Origin: JAMLHH01 sp037189845
GTDB lineage: Bacteria > Bacteroidota > Bacteroidia > Chitinophagales > JADIYW01
Assembly: GCA_037189845.1 (NCBI GenBank)
Contig: JBBCIS010000001.1
Span: 558,001-622,000 of the forward strand
DNA length: 64,000 nucleotides
Reading direction: 5' to 3'
The first letter of the stretch is position 1. Each line of letters begins with the position of its first letter. Shown piece after piece: positions 27,702 to 37,135 of the stretch. The translations under genes and the position numbers were made by a program. The notes under the pieces were generated by a model, which was not told the DNA's origin, did not search any database, and was given only the letters and a program-made list of their open reading frames with translations.

Positions 27702-28811
27702 ATGGATTTTCAGGAGTTAGTGACCAATCAGAGCTGGGACGAGATAAAAATACAGATAGAAAGCTCCTCCGCTAAGGATGTACGGGATGTTTTGAGTAAA
27801 AAGGACGTTTTATCTGTCAAAGATTTTGCAGTCCTGATTTCTCCTGCTGCAAAAGATTTTCTGGAAGAAATGGCTCAGATGAGTGTAGCATTGACCAGGA
27901 AAAGATTTGGCAATACCATCCAGCTTTTTGCGCCCTTATATCTTTCCAATGAATGTCAGAATATCTGTACTTATTGCGGGTTTAGTCTGACGAATAAAAT
28001 TCCGAGGAAAACGCTGACAAACGCTGAAATTCTGGCTGAAGCAAATGTGCTGAAATCCAGAGGGATTGAGCATGTTCTGCTAGTTACAGGAGAGGCTCAG
28101 AAAACGGTAGGAGTGGACTATATCGGAAATGCTATTGATCTGTTACAGCCCTTGTTTGCAAATATTTCTATCGAAGTGCAACCATTAGAACAGGAAGATT
28201 ATGGATACCTGAGGGATAAAGGGCTATATTCGGTATTGGTCTATCAGGAAACGTATAATAAGGAAAAGTACCATCTCTACCATCCTAAAGGAAAAAAATC
28301 TAATTTTCAGTACCGTCTGGATACTCCTGACCGACTCGGCAGAGCCGGAATTCATAAAATAGGTATCGGAGCATTACTTGGACTTGAAGACTGGAGAGTA
28401 GATAGCTTTTTTACAGCACTGCATCTGGAATATTTAGAAAAAAAATACTGGCAGACAAAATTTTCAGTTTCTTTTCCCCGCATGCGGCCGTATGAAGGCG
28501 GAGAGTTTTCTGTATATGAAATGTCAGAGAAAGATTTATTACAGCTAATATTTGCCTGGCGGATATTCAGAGAAAATCTGGAGCTATCCCTTTCTACCCG
28601 TGAGCGGGCACATTTCAGAAATCACGCGCTCGCACTGGGCATTACTTCCATGAGCGCTGCTTCCAGTACTGAGCCGGGAGGATATTCAAACCCGGATACA
28701 GCTTTAGAGCAGTTTGAAACAGACGATCAGAGATCTGTATCAGAGATAGAGCAAGCTATCAGAAGTAAAGGTCTGGATCCTGTATTTAAAGACTGGCTGG
28801 AGCTGGTTTAG
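27702..28811 (+). CDS. thiH: 2-iminoacetate synthase ThiH
   Basis: Radical-SAM tyrosine lyase that makes dehydroglycine for the thiazole ring of thiamine. The CxxxCxxC cluster motif is Cys85, Cys89 and Cys92 (ECQNICTYCGF), and the C-terminal PGGYSNP and ERAHFRN elements fit ThiH, as does the length of 369. It lies 14 kb from thiS-thiC, has no thi-box and follows a lipoprotein gene by 23 bp, so it may not respond to TPP. It ends overlapping by 4 bp with a convergent gene. Confidence 0.93.
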   Translation: MDFQELVTNQSWDEIKIQIESSSAKDVRDVLSKKDVLSVKDFAVLISPAAKDFLEEMAQMSVALTRKRFGNTIQLFAPLYLSNECQNICTYCGFSLTNKIPRKTLTNAEILAEANVLKSRGIEHVLLVTGEAQKTVGVDYIGNAIDLLQPLFANISIEVQPLEQEDYGYLRDKGLYSVLVYQETYNKEKYHLYHPKGKKSNFQYRLDTPDRLGRAGIHKIGIGALLGLEDWRVDSFFTALHLEYLEKKYWQTKFSVSFPRMRPYEGGEFSVYEMSEKDLLQLIFAWRIFRENLELSLSTRERAHFRNHALALGITSMSAASSTEPGGYSNPDTALEQFETDDQRSVSEIEQAIRSKGLDPVFKDWLELV

Positions 28812-29278
28812 ATATAATTAACGAACAGAGCCAATAGTATATAAGCGCCAATGAGCACTATTGGAATTAAAAGGCTGACTCCACCTTTTTTTGATAAAAT
28901 CTTTTCCTGTTCGATTTCTGGCAGATCTGCTGTCTGTGCTATGATTCTCTTTGCTTTTGAAATGTATAAGTAATTTCCCAGAAATCCGGTTGCCGCCCAT
29001 ATAATGATACTTATACAAGACGAAATACTTTTTTGTATGATGGTATTTAATGTTGATGAAAGTAGTGCTTCTTCAATGATTACCTGTAAAATCAAAATCG
29101 CAAAAACAATTCCAGCCTCCAGGTACATTTTTCTGTAAATAAACCATGAAAATCCGAATATAAAAGGTGCCAGATTAAATGTGATCTTTCTGCCACTATT
29201 GTAGCTGTCCACTTTATTCAGATAGTAAGACCTGCTTCTTTGGAAAAATTGCTCATAAAGCTTTCGCTCCATTTCCAT
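28808..29278 (-). CDS. DUF2628-like membrane protein
   Basis: The 156-residue protein has a soluble N-terminus (ERKLYEQFFQRSRSYYLNK) followed by a hydrophobic part with three or four segments. The pattern FNLAPFIFGFSWFIYRKMYLEAG matches the DUF2628 family, in which an aromatic-rich stretch precedes the first membrane helix. Role unknown. It is convergent with thiH and its stop codon lies inside the end of thiH. Confidence 0.75.
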   Translation of the reverse strand: MEMERKLYEQFFQRSRSYYLNKVDSYNSGRKITFNLAPFIFGFSWFIYRKMYLEAGIVFAILILQVIIEEALLSSTLNTIIQKSISSCISIIIWAATGFLGNYLYISKAKRIIAQTADLPEIEQEKILSKKGGVSLLIPIVLIGAYILLALFVNYI

Positions 29279-29444
29279 AGAATGTCATTTAGTGAAAACT
29301 GTAATCAAAGAAGCTCATACTTTTATTCTATAGCTTTCAAATCTTATGAAAACCAGATTTTAAGACTTTAAATAAAAAGCATAAAGTTAGAAATATGATT
29401 TACAAATTTGATAGCGCGTCCGATATCAAACCTTATGCGAAACG

Positions 29445-30842
29445 TTATTTCCTGTAATACCCCAGTATCTTTAGCATGCTTTCTGCAGATTGCTCCTCAT
29501 TATAGACATAGTGATACATCCTGCCGTTTTCGTCCTTGTCAATAACAATATGCTTGGGTCCTGGGATCAGACAGTGTTTGGTCCCGCCATATCCACTGAT
29601 AGAATCCTGGTAAGCTCCGGTATGGAAAAATCCGATATACAGCTTCTGGTCGCCGATAATTTTGGGCATATATACCTGATTGATGTGCACTTCCGAGTTA
29701 TAGTAATCTGACACATCGCAGCTCAACCCTCCGATAATAGTCCGTTGATACACCTGATTCCAGTTGTTGATAGGCAATAAGATAAATCGTTGATTCAATC
29801 CCCACGCATCAGGTAAAGTAGTCATTAATGAACCATTGATCATATACCACAACTCAGAGTCGTTTTGTTTTTTCTGACCGATAACTTCGAAAATAGTCGC
29901 GCCGGACTCACCTACTGTGAAATTCCCAAACTCTGTATAGATATTCGGATGATCAATTTCTGCTTCATCGCAGAAGTTTTTGATTTTATTGACGATCTCT
30001 TCTATGATATATCCGTGGTCGAATTTTGAACCCAAAGAATATCTGATAGGCATTCCTCCGCCGATGTTCAGGCTATTCAGTTCCGGGCAAACTTTTTTCA
30101 GCTCTACATACATGCTCAGACATTTGTTGAGCTCACTCCAGTAGTATGCACTATCCTTGATACCCGAGTCGATGAAGAAATGCAGCATTTTGAGGTGCAG
30201 CTTCGAATTGGGCTTGATCTTTTCCAGATAGAAAGGAATCATATCTCTCTGACGGATTCCCAGACGGGAAGTATAGAACTGATAATTCGGCTCTTCTTCA
30301 GCAGCCATTCTCAATCCGATATTCAGATCTTTATCTACATTCAGATAAGCATCCAGCTCATCCATATTGTCCAGGACCGGAACGATATTGGTAAAACCCT
30401 CATTAAACAGCTCAACGATACTGTCTGTGTACTGTTTAGGCTTAAAACCATTACAGATGATTCTTATTTTCTTATCTATCTTTTTGTTTTCATACAAAGC
30501 TCTGATGAGATGAATGTCATAATTACTGGAAGTTTCCAGTTGAGCGTTATTTTTCAATACTTCATCCAGTACGAAAGCGAAATGAGAGCTTTTGGTACAG
30601 TAGCAGTAGTAGTAGTGACCATTATAACCCAGACTTTCGAAAGCCTCATGAAACCATCTTCTGGCTTTATTGATATTTTCTCCAATCTTGGGAACATAAC
30701 TGATTTTCAAAGGTGAACCGTGTTGCTCGAGCAACTCTTTCAGATCCACTTTGTTGAAACGGAGCCAATCTCCGTCCAAATCAAACCCTTCCTGTGGAAA
30801 GTAATAGGTCTGCTCAATCAGGTCAATGTAACGATCTCTCAT
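29445..30842 (-). CDS. speA: Biosynthetic arginine decarboxylase (fold III PLP enzyme)
   Basis: PLP-dependent enzyme of the alanine-racemase fold that removes CO2 from arginine to give agmatine, the start of polyamine synthesis. The PLP lysine lies in YYCYCTKSSHF (about residue 84), the glycine-rich phosphate loop in NIGGGMPIRY, and YTEFGNFTVGESG follows. At 465 residues it is shorter than E. coli SpeA (about 630) and of the form usual in Bacteroidota. It is divergent from argS with 81 bp between. Diaminopimelate or another decarboxylase of the same fold is a less likely reading. Confidence 0.85.
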   Translation of the reverse strand: MRDRYIDLIEQTYYFPQEGFDLDGDWLRFNKVDLKELLEQHGSPLKISYVPKIGENINKARRWFHEAFESLGYNGHYYYCYCTKSSHFAFVLDEVLKNNAQLETSSNYDIHLIRALYENKKIDKKIRIICNGFKPKQYTDSIVELFNEGFTNIVPVLDNMDELDAYLNVDKDLNIGLRMAAEEEPNYQFYTSRLGIRQRDMIPFYLEKIKPNSKLHLKMLHFFIDSGIKDSAYYWSELNKCLSMYVELKKVCPELNSLNIGGGMPIRYSLGSKFDHGYIIEEIVNKIKNFCDEAEIDHPNIYTEFGNFTVGESGATIFEVIGQKKQNDSELWYMINGSLMTTLPDAWGLNQRFILLPINNWNQVYQRTIIGGLSCDVSDYYNSEVHINQVYMPKIIGDQKLYIGFFHTGAYQDSISGYGGTKHCLIPGPKHIVIDKDENGRMYHYVYNEEQSAESMLKILGYYRK

Positions 30843-30923
30843 TTATTTACTACAGTTCTCTTAAATCTGGTCGTCAAAAGTAATAACTTTGCACGTTGTA
30901 TATCATGATTAAATTGTAATAAA

Positions 30924-32810
30924 TTGGAAAATTTAAAAGAACTACTTGCAAAAGCTGTTATCGGAATATTTCAAACCTCTTTCAACACAGCTATTACAAG
31001 CGAACAACTGACTTTTAACGACACACCAAAAAACTTTACCGGAGACCTGACACTGGTCATTTTTCCGCTGTTAAAATACACCAAACTCAATCCTGAAGCT
31101 TCCGGACAGGCTATTGGCCGGGAATTAGAGCAACTCGATTTTGTAGAAAGCTACAATGTGGTGAAAGGTTTTCTCAATATTGTGGTATCCGGGAAATACT
31201 GGATTGATTTTTTCCTTGGCTCTTATCAGAACGAAAATTATGGCAGACCTCAGCCGAAACCAACCAAAGTTTTAATAGAATATTCCTCACCCAATACCAA
31301 CAAGCCGCTCCATCTGGGTCATGTCAGAAATAATGTATTGGGTTACGCAGTTTCCGGCGTGCTGAAAGCAGCAGGATTTGATGTCAATACCTGCAACCTG
31401 GTCAATGACAGAGGTATTCATATCTGCAAATCTATGCTTGCCTGGCAGAAAGCAGGTGGTCAGGATACCCCTGAAAGTACAGGTCTGAAAGGTGACAAAT
31501 TAGTAGGTCATTTCTATGTGGAATTTGAAAAAATCCTGCAGGAACAAACCAAACCTTTAATGGAAGCTGCCTTGGAGAAGAACTGGGAAGCTTTTAGCAA
31601 TACCAATATTACACCTGTAGAAACTGCTGTAGAAAGATATCTATCGGCTGATGAGGCTAAAAAAGATGATTTACTGGATGCTGTGAAAACGTTGGTACGA
31701 AATGCTACTCCCGTTATGCAGGAAGCCCGTACTATGCTGCAGCAATGGGAAGCCGGAGACGAAGCAGTCGTATCGCTCTGGAAAAAAATGAACGGCTGGG
31801 TATATGATGGTTTTGCAGTCACTTACGATGCTTTGGGTGTCAGCTTTGACAAAACCTATTATGAGTCCAACACTTACCTTTTAGGAAAAGATATCGTTCA
31901 GGAAGGTCTGGATAAAGGTGTGCTCTTCAAAAAAGAGGATGGCAGCGTCTGGATAGACCTGACAGAAGATGGACTCGACCAGAAGCTATTGCTTCGTTCT
32001 GACGGAACATCGGTATATATCACACAGGATCTGGGAACTGCTGATTTGCGTTATGGAGATTTCCACATGGACAGAACCATTTACGTGGTTGGCAATGAAC
32101 AGGAATATCACTTCAAAGTCCTTCAGCTGATTCTCAAGAAATTAGGCAAACCTTATGCCGACGGCTTGTACCACTTCTCCTACGGCATGGTGGATTTGCC
32201 AAGTGGTAAAATGAAATCCCGTGAAGGCACTGTTGTAGATGCGGATGATTTGATTGCAGACATGATAGCTACGGCTAAGGAAAGCACTGAAGCATTGGGT
32301 AAAACAGATGGTTTCGCCCCAGAGGAAGCATTGGAATTGTATCAGACTTTAGGTCTTGGGGCATTGAAGTTCTATCTTTTGAGAGTAGATCCGAAGAAAA
32401 GAATCATGTTCAATCCCGAAGAATCTATTGATTTACATGGTTATACAGGGCCGTTCGTACAATATGCGCATGCACGTATTCAAAGCATCATCAGAAGATA
32501 TCTGAAAGAAAACGCTGCTTTAAATGCTCCGGAAATAGAAAATCTGGAACCGATAGAGAAAGAGCTTATTCTGAAAATCGCTCAATATCCTGCTGTTATT
32601 GAACTGGCGGCACAGGAGCTCAATCCTGCCAAGCTGGTGGATTATATTTATGAGTTGGCAAAGATGTACAACAAATTCTATGGAGAGGTCAGCATCTTCA
32701 ACGACGGTGAAGCAGCTACTCAAAAAAGAGTTGCGCTTTCTGCACTGACCGGACGTATCATCAAAGAAGGTTTCGGTATAGTAGGAATCAGTGTACCGGA
32801 CAGGATGTAG
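30924..32810 (+). CDS. argS: Arginyl-tRNA synthetase
   Basis: Class I synthetase joining arginine to tRNA-Arg. The HIGH motif is HLGH at 130-133 within SSPNTNKPLHLGHVRNN, and the second motif reads MKSREGT. The Arg-N domain covers residues 1-90 and the DALR anticodon-binding domain the last 110. No ATG can start the frame in the right place, so the start is TTG at 30924 (MENLKELLAK). A TAACTTTG -7 box at 30884-30891 lies 32 nt upstream. Its position beside arginine decarboxylase may link two arginine users. Confidence 0.95.
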   Translation: MENLKELLAKAVIGIFQTSFNTAITSEQLTFNDTPKNFTGDLTLVIFPLLKYTKLNPEASGQAIGRELEQLDFVESYNVVKGFLNIVVSGKYWIDFFLGSYQNENYGRPQPKPTKVLIEYSSPNTNKPLHLGHVRNNVLGYAVSGVLKAAGFDVNTCNLVNDRGIHICKSMLAWQKAGGQDTPESTGLKGDKLVGHFYVEFEKILQEQTKPLMEAALEKNWEAFSNTNITPVETAVERYLSADEAKKDDLLDAVKTLVRNATPVMQEARTMLQQWEAGDEAVVSLWKKMNGWVYDGFAVTYDALGVSFDKTYYESNTYLLGKDIVQEGLDKGVLFKKEDGSVWIDLTEDGLDQKLLLRSDGTSVYITQDLGTADLRYGDFHMDRTIYVVGNEQEYHFKVLQLILKKLGKPYADGLYHFSYGMVDLPSGKMKSREGTVVDADDLIADMIATAKESTEALGKTDGFAPEEALELYQTLGLGALKFYLLRVDPKKRIMFNPEESIDLHGYTGPFVQYAHARIQSIIRRYLKENAALNAPEIENLEPIEKELILKIAQYPAVIELAAQELNPAKLVDYIYELAKMYNKFYGEVSIFNDGEAATQKRVALSALTGRIIKEGFGIVGISVPDRM

Positions 32811-32891
32811 GAGTTTAAGTTTTTAGTCCACAGTCCACCGTATTTGCCGATAATATCGGTGGACAGTTACCGTTAGCCGTGAATAAATTTT

Positions 32892-33031
32892 GGGCAGTAT
32901 TTCCGGCTATCACTACGACTTTCCGCCACGATGGTTGAGCGAAGTCGAAACCAGGTCATTAAGCAAAGCCGAAATGGCATCAAAGTGTGGCAGATGATTC
33001 TACGTTCTATCCGGACTGCGCTGACGCCTGA
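32892..33031 (+). repeat. Dispersed intergenic repeat, copy 2
   Basis: Starts GGGCAGTATTTCCGGCTATC and ends TTCTATCCGGACTGCGCTGACGCCTGA-like sequence; the right end matches the left end of the copy at 56381-56460 read in reverse. It fills part of the 443-bp gap 32811-33253 between argS and the SIMPL gene. The rest of that gap has a hairpin (GTCCACCG / CGGTGGAC, 32833-32864) without a T-tail and nothing else I can name. Confidence 0.6.
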
Positions 33032-33253
33032 TTGCATAAACGATGGTAAATTTTAAGCATTTTCCATCGGTTTATAAACATCTGGTAATGTCAGAAATAA
33101 GCTGATATCAAAGTAAAAGAGATACTTACTACTTGTGCTGAGTTTGTTGAAGTAGCATGACATCTTATTTATTTGTCATTGGCTCCGCGAAACCTCCGGT
33201 TTCTGGAAGAATCAAAAATATCACCCTGCTAAATAGAACAGATCCCTGGATAC

Positions 33254-33928
33254 TTATTTGATAGCATATTTGATATAGAAAGAAAATTCGACAGGTATCG
33301 TTTTAAAGTTATTCTCTTCCGCCTCTTCTCCCTGAATAAAGCTATTTGCTAACAAATTCTGTCTGTAAACAGTATTAGGTATCTCTCTTATTTCGAGGGG
33401 TTTTCCGGGAACTTCTCCTATCGCTTGCAATAAATATTCTGCTTTATCTTTCGCTGCTTTGATAGCTTCTATTCTGACTTCTTTTCTGTGCTTGTCTATC
33501 TCAGAGCTTTCAATACGCAGGATGGAAAATTCTTTAATATTTTTCTCAGAAAGCTCTTTCAGAAGGTTGGATGCTTCCGTTGAGTTTTTTAATTCTACGA
33601 TATAGTCTTTAGTGATCTGGACACCGGTTTCTTTCTTTTTCACAATCTGTATTTCTGAAGCCAGGTCAGATAGCTTTAGCTTTGATTTATCAATATGAAG
33701 CTTGTTGATAATATTCAATAAAATTTCATCCTGTTGCTGTATCGAAAAAGATTTATTGTTAACGGTTTTTTCGCTGAGCGTAATCGTCAGGAATATTTTG
33801 TCCGGAATTACTTCTTTTTTAGCAGTGCCTATTACCTCTATATAAGGATGAGGTGTCTGTGTATCAATATTTTGAGCAATAGAAGAAAAGGTGAGAGCAG
33901 TGAATAATAAGGAGATAAGATATTTCAT
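33254..33928 (-). CDS. SIMPL-domain (DUF541) secreted protein
   Basis: The 224-residue protein has a signal peptide (about 1-18, ending SSIAQ) and a SIMPL domain: IEVIGTAKKEVIPDKIFLTITL at its start, a helical middle, and EAIKAAKDKAEYLLQAIGE near its end. Such periplasmic or outer-membrane proteins are widespread, form ring assemblies in some bacteria and are poorly understood. It stands alone between repeat-rich gaps. Confidence 0.88.
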   Translation of the reverse strand: MKYLISLLFTALTFSSIAQNIDTQTPHPYIEVIGTAKKEVIPDKIFLTITLSEKTVNNKSFSIQQQDEILLNIINKLHIDKSKLKLSDLASEIQIVKKKETGVQITKDYIVELKNSTEASNLLKELSEKNIKEFSILRIESSEIDKHRKEVRIEAIKAAKDKAEYLLQAIGEVPGKPLEIREIPNTVYRQNLLANSFIQGEEAEENNFKTIPVEFSFYIKYAIK

Positions 33929-34073
33929 ATAACAGCAGTTTTTATTGATGTGATTGATTAACGAAAAAATACGTTTTTATTGTCTGATCATGTATGACAT
34001 AGCCATTCATTTGTCGAATATAATATTGACAAGTATCTTTCACTAGAAAGATTTATTGATGAAGATTAAATGC

Positions 34074-34508
34074 TTAGCTGTTAACGGCTTGATTTTCTAC
34101 AGGCCTGAATTCATGACCACATGATTTACATTTATATACGACTTTATAGTAAATCGGAAATGTCATAGAAAGAAAGGAGAAAACAGCTGAAAAAATGCCT
34201 TTGATACCTTTCATAGATTTAAAATTGTTGTACAAGTCTTTTGAGCCACATTCCGGACAGGATAATATTTGATTGTTAGTATCGGAATATTGATTGTTGT
34301 TTATTTCGGTAAGTATTTTTTGCGCTTTTTCTACGTCAGCTTCATCTGTTTTTAGCTTGATACCACCTGTCGCAATATTATAAAGCGGATACATAGTATT
34401 GATATTCTCATCGAATAGATAAGCTGTAATCCCTTCACTTTCCAGCTTTGATTTGACCAGATGAGCTTCTATAATATTGTCAAATACGATTAAAGTGATG
34501 AGAGGCAT
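34074..34508 (-). CDS. DUF2007-like protein with zinc ribbon
   Basis: The 144-residue protein has an N-terminal DUF2007-type alpha-beta domain (residues 1-68: LITLIVFDNIIEAHLVKSKLE, then IKLKTDEADVEKAQKIL) and a C-terminal four-Cys zinc ribbon (CPECG ... CKSCG) split by a hydrophobic stretch of about 18 residues that may be a membrane segment. DUF2007 proteins are predicted to be signal-transducing, and this is inference only. It is a single gene in an AT-rich stretch. Confidence 0.8.
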   Translation of the reverse strand: MPLITLIVFDNIIEAHLVKSKLESEGITAYLFDENINTMYPLYNIATGGIKLKTDEADVEKAQKILTEINNNQYSDTNNQILSCPECGSKDLYNNFKSMKGIKGIFSAVFSFLSMTFPIYYKVVYKCKSCGHEFRPVENQAVNS

Positions 34509-34667
34509 GTTATTAAAATTAGATTTCAGGAATGTGGTTCAAGGGAGAGGTGTGGCGATGGCTAGTTTAAATTGGAGTTCTTAGATAAAAGGGAATTGTA
34601 AAAATTAGAAGTTATGTATTGATTATTTTATCGTCTGTTTTCTTATCGGTTTATAATTTTTGTTTGA

Positions 34668-35075
34668 CTATTGTTTAATTGGCAAGTCTGTAACTTCAAC
34701 TCCAATGTCAAAAGGATTTTTGTCAGTATAATTACAATCATTAAAGTCAAAAGGATTGTCTTCATATCCATCTATTACTTCATTAAATTTGCTAATCATT
34801 ATTTCCCATGCATGATTAGGGAGTTCTATCCAATTTTCTTTTTCCCTGTCATGAGTTATATAGTCAGACACTTTAAGTGTGTATTTACCAAGTTTGCAAA
34901 GCTGTCCGTTACTAAGTTTCTTTAGAAGATAAAACTCCTTAGTAAATTTCGAGAGGCCTTCTTTTGTACCTTTAAACCGAATTTTGTTGTCCATATGGAC
35001 TGTTTCAATACTCGTCGGCACCTTAATTTCAAGGTCGAATTTTAGCCTGTCGAGTATTTTATTAAATATTGTCAT
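34668..35075 (-). CDS. Hypothetical protein
   Basis: The 135-residue protein has no signal peptide and no family I recognise. It is acidic at the C-terminus (DGYEDNPFDFNDCNYTDKNPFDIGVEV) and has the look of a small cytoplasmic immunity-type or accessory protein. It lies in the AT-rich stretch before mcrC, with unrelated neighbours. The reading frame is intact and uses normal codons, so I accept it as real without assigning a function. Confidence 0.5.
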   Translation of the reverse strand: MTIFNKILDRLKFDLEIKVPTSIETVHMDNKIRFKGTKEGLSKFTKEFYLLKKLSNGQLCKLGKYTLKVSDYITHDREKENWIELPNHAWEIMISKFNEVIDGYEDNPFDFNDCNYTDKNPFDIGVEVTDLPIKQ

Positions 35076-35184
35076 TTTAAAATCAAATATAATAGAGTCG
35101 TCTGTTTAGTCTAAAATAGAGATTTTAGGAATGTGGTGCAAGTGGGAGATGTAGCAGTGCTTTTTTCAATTGAATAGATGATGC

Positions 35185-35566
35185 TTATGCTAAAGTATTA
35201 ACTGGCTTTTTTACAGCGTATTTTTCCATCATATTATATAGTGAGTCTGAAATTGTCGAGTAATATATTTTAGCGACTTCACATTCACAATTGTCTTTTT
35301 TAAGTGTAAAAATTACAATTCTTGGTCCAAGTGGCGATTTTGAATCCTTTGGATTTTAGCTTTTCGACCAATATTAATTTCTCGTCTTTATCTTCCGGAA
35401 TGTCAGATACAAGCGAATCATAAATTTCAGGAAATTCTATAGGTTGACCATCAGATTCTTTAATCACTAAATCAATGATTTTATCTTTAAAGTCTGGATT
35501 TGAAACATCTTTTTCAGCACAACTGACAAATACAAAGGAGATGATTATAAAAAGTAATTTTTTCAT
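35185..35566 (-). pseudogene. Frameshifted small lipoprotein gene
   Basis: The frame beginning at ATG 35566 gives a lipoprotein signal (ISFVFVSC) and a soluble part, and ends early at 35300. In another frame the same strand continues with GPRIVIFTLKKDNCECEVAKIYYS... to a stop at 35185. That second part has conserved-looking features (GPRIV, the Cys pair, KIYYST) found in small Bacteroidota lipoproteins, so the two parts are probably one gene with a one-base indel near 35335-35350. Whether this is a real lesion or a sequencing error cannot be told. An upstream Met at 35608 extends the frame, but the signal peptide starts at 35566. Confidence 0.6.
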
Positions 35567-35576
35567 ATGCTGGTTT

Positions 35577-36803
35577 CTAGGATTTTGCGCTATTCTCGAG
35601 CTTTTCAAAAATTTCGTTCGCTACAATTTGACTGTTTTTAATTGTGAATCCATTAGTCATGTCCACAAAACCGAGTTTGCATTTCTTGCCTAAGTTCTCA
35701 TAATGAAATGTTCCGAAATGGCTGTCAATTTGATTGGTTTTAGGATAAAGAAGCAAAGTTTTTTCAGCTTCCCAATGCAGATTATAAACAAACATTTGCT
35801 TTAAATCATCGTCAGACGGATTATTGGCTTCAATGATTTTCCATTTTGTATCAATTACAAATATTTCATCTTGGGTTTTTAGAACGATGTCTGGACGAAT
35901 GCGTTTATTTTCCCAAAATTTGCCGGAATTTTGAAATGACACTTCTATTTCATCTGTTTTGTGTTTTTGAAGAATGCGGAAAATATACTCCTCCCATAAT
36001 GCATTCATATCAAATAAAAGCGTGAGCAAATTTTCGTTTCCGTAGTTCAAACTTGGCGAATAATTCAAAATGATGATTTTGGCAATATCTATCGCTTTTT
36101 GATAATCGTGATTTTTTCGGTCTATAATGATTTTATCAAAATGCTTTTTCTGAATATTGGTATTTTCAAAATCCTGAAATTCAAAAAGCAAACGATTCAA
36201 TTTGTCTTTGAGAAAATCGTTTATAAAGGTTTTCAAAACCAATAAACCTTTATGTAAAATCTGATGTAACAAATGGTTTGTATCGTAAACCTGATGTTCG
36301 CAATAAAAACGTTCTTTGTGAACCAAATTTTGTTGAACGTTTTGAGCAAAAAGTAATTTACCTTTTAGTGCGTTTTGGTTAGACTGATTTTTTCGGTACT
36401 TTTTAATCAATCCTTTTTTTACCAATCGTTCGACTTCGTTTAAATACAGTTCAAAATAAACATCTAAGATTGAGTGGTATCGTTTTTTAAGTTGCGTTTC
36501 CGAAATAGATTCAACCTGAATGTACTTGCAGACTTTCAACATATTCAGCAACACATTTTGCCACAGATTTTTGTCTGCACTTTCATTGTTATCAGCTTTG
36601 GGAAGTATTTCAATCGTCAAGCCACCGATTTGAATTACACCGACATAGCTTCCAAAGCGTATTCCTTTGTGAATAATCGTAAAGTATTTGTTTTGATGCA
36701 GTTCGTTGAATTTTACCATTGCATCAAAATGATGTTTGCGGAAAATTCGTACATCATCGTATCGTAATTTTTGATACTCAAATACCTGTATGTGTTTGTT
36801 CAT
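35577..36803 (-). CDS. mcrC: McrC, nuclease subunit of the McrBC type IV restriction system
   Basis: McrC joins the McrB GTPase to cut DNA carrying modified cytosine. Residues 1-130 form the N-terminal domain (GGLTIEILPKA, the usual core near 60-70), and residues 265-330 form a PD-(D/E)xK nuclease with Glu271 or Glu272, Asp305 (RIRPDIVL), Asp318 and Lys320 (FVIDTKW). The 408-residue size is ordinary. It is downstream of mcrB on the same strand, but a transposase and a repeat array lie between, so transcription from mcrB must pass them. The frame is intact. Confidence 0.92.
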   Translation of the reverse strand: MNKHIQVFEYQKLRYDDVRIFRKHHFDAMVKFNELHQNKYFTIIHKGIRFGSYVGVIQIGGLTIEILPKADNNESADKNLWQNVLLNMLKVCKYIQVESISETQLKKRYHSILDVYFELYLNEVERLVKKGLIKKYRKNQSNQNALKGKLLFAQNVQQNLVHKERFYCEHQVYDTNHLLHQILHKGLLVLKTFINDFLKDKLNRLLFEFQDFENTNIQKKHFDKIIIDRKNHDYQKAIDIAKIIILNYSPSLNYGNENLLTLLFDMNALWEEYIFRILQKHKTDEIEVSFQNSGKFWENKRIRPDIVLKTQDEIFVIDTKWKIIEANNPSDDDLKQMFVYNLHWEAEKTLLLYPKTNQIDSHFGTFHYENLGKKCKLGFVDMTNGFTIKNSQIVANEIFEKLENSAKS

Positions 36804-36818
36804 ATCTTTCTTTTGTTC

Positions 36819-37135
36819 AACTCCTACGGAGTTGTCCCCCCCGAACCTCGTCCGAGGTAATGCAAATATAACTCCTACGGAGTTAGTTTTTGGATTCTAC
36901 TGCCTATCCTCGAACTGCGTTCTAGGTAACGCAACTATAACTCCTACGGAGTTAGTTTTAGATTTTGTCGTTTGTTGTCCCCGAACTTCGTTCGAGGTAA
37001 CGGCAAGTTTACCTCCTACGGAGTTCTGAAGTATACAACTGTAACTCCGTAGGAGTTTACTGTGCTTTACCCTGAACAAGCGCAGCACAGTCCAGGGTAA
37101 AGCACAATACATACCACAAGAACTCCGTAGGAGTT
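36819..37135. repeat. Array of six CTCC-TACG palindromes (REP-like)
   Basis: Six copies of the 15-bp motif AACTCCTACGGAGTT or its reverse form AACTCCGTAGGAGTT occur at 36819, 36870, 36939, 37011 (one mismatch), 37043 and 37121. The first four are in one orientation and the last two in the other. Three copies of a second motif, CCGAAC-TCGTTCGAGGTAA, lie among the first four, and a 14-bp inverted repeat (TGTGCTTTACCCTG / CAGGGTAAAGCACA, 37061-37106) lies between the last two. The last copy overlaps the transposase stop codon. Confidence 0.85.

Noticed and set aside
32833..32864. Hairpin after argS as a terminator
   Set aside because: The 8-bp stem has a 16-nt loop and no T-run follows.
34668..35075. 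Immunity protein of a toxin system
   Set aside because: The size and charge would fit, but no toxin or secretion gene lies nearby and no family can be named.
36819..37135. The palindrome array as a CRISPR locus
   Set aside because: Copies are 15 bp and palindromic in both orientations, the intervals are unequal (32-78 bp) and share motifs, and no cas gene is present.
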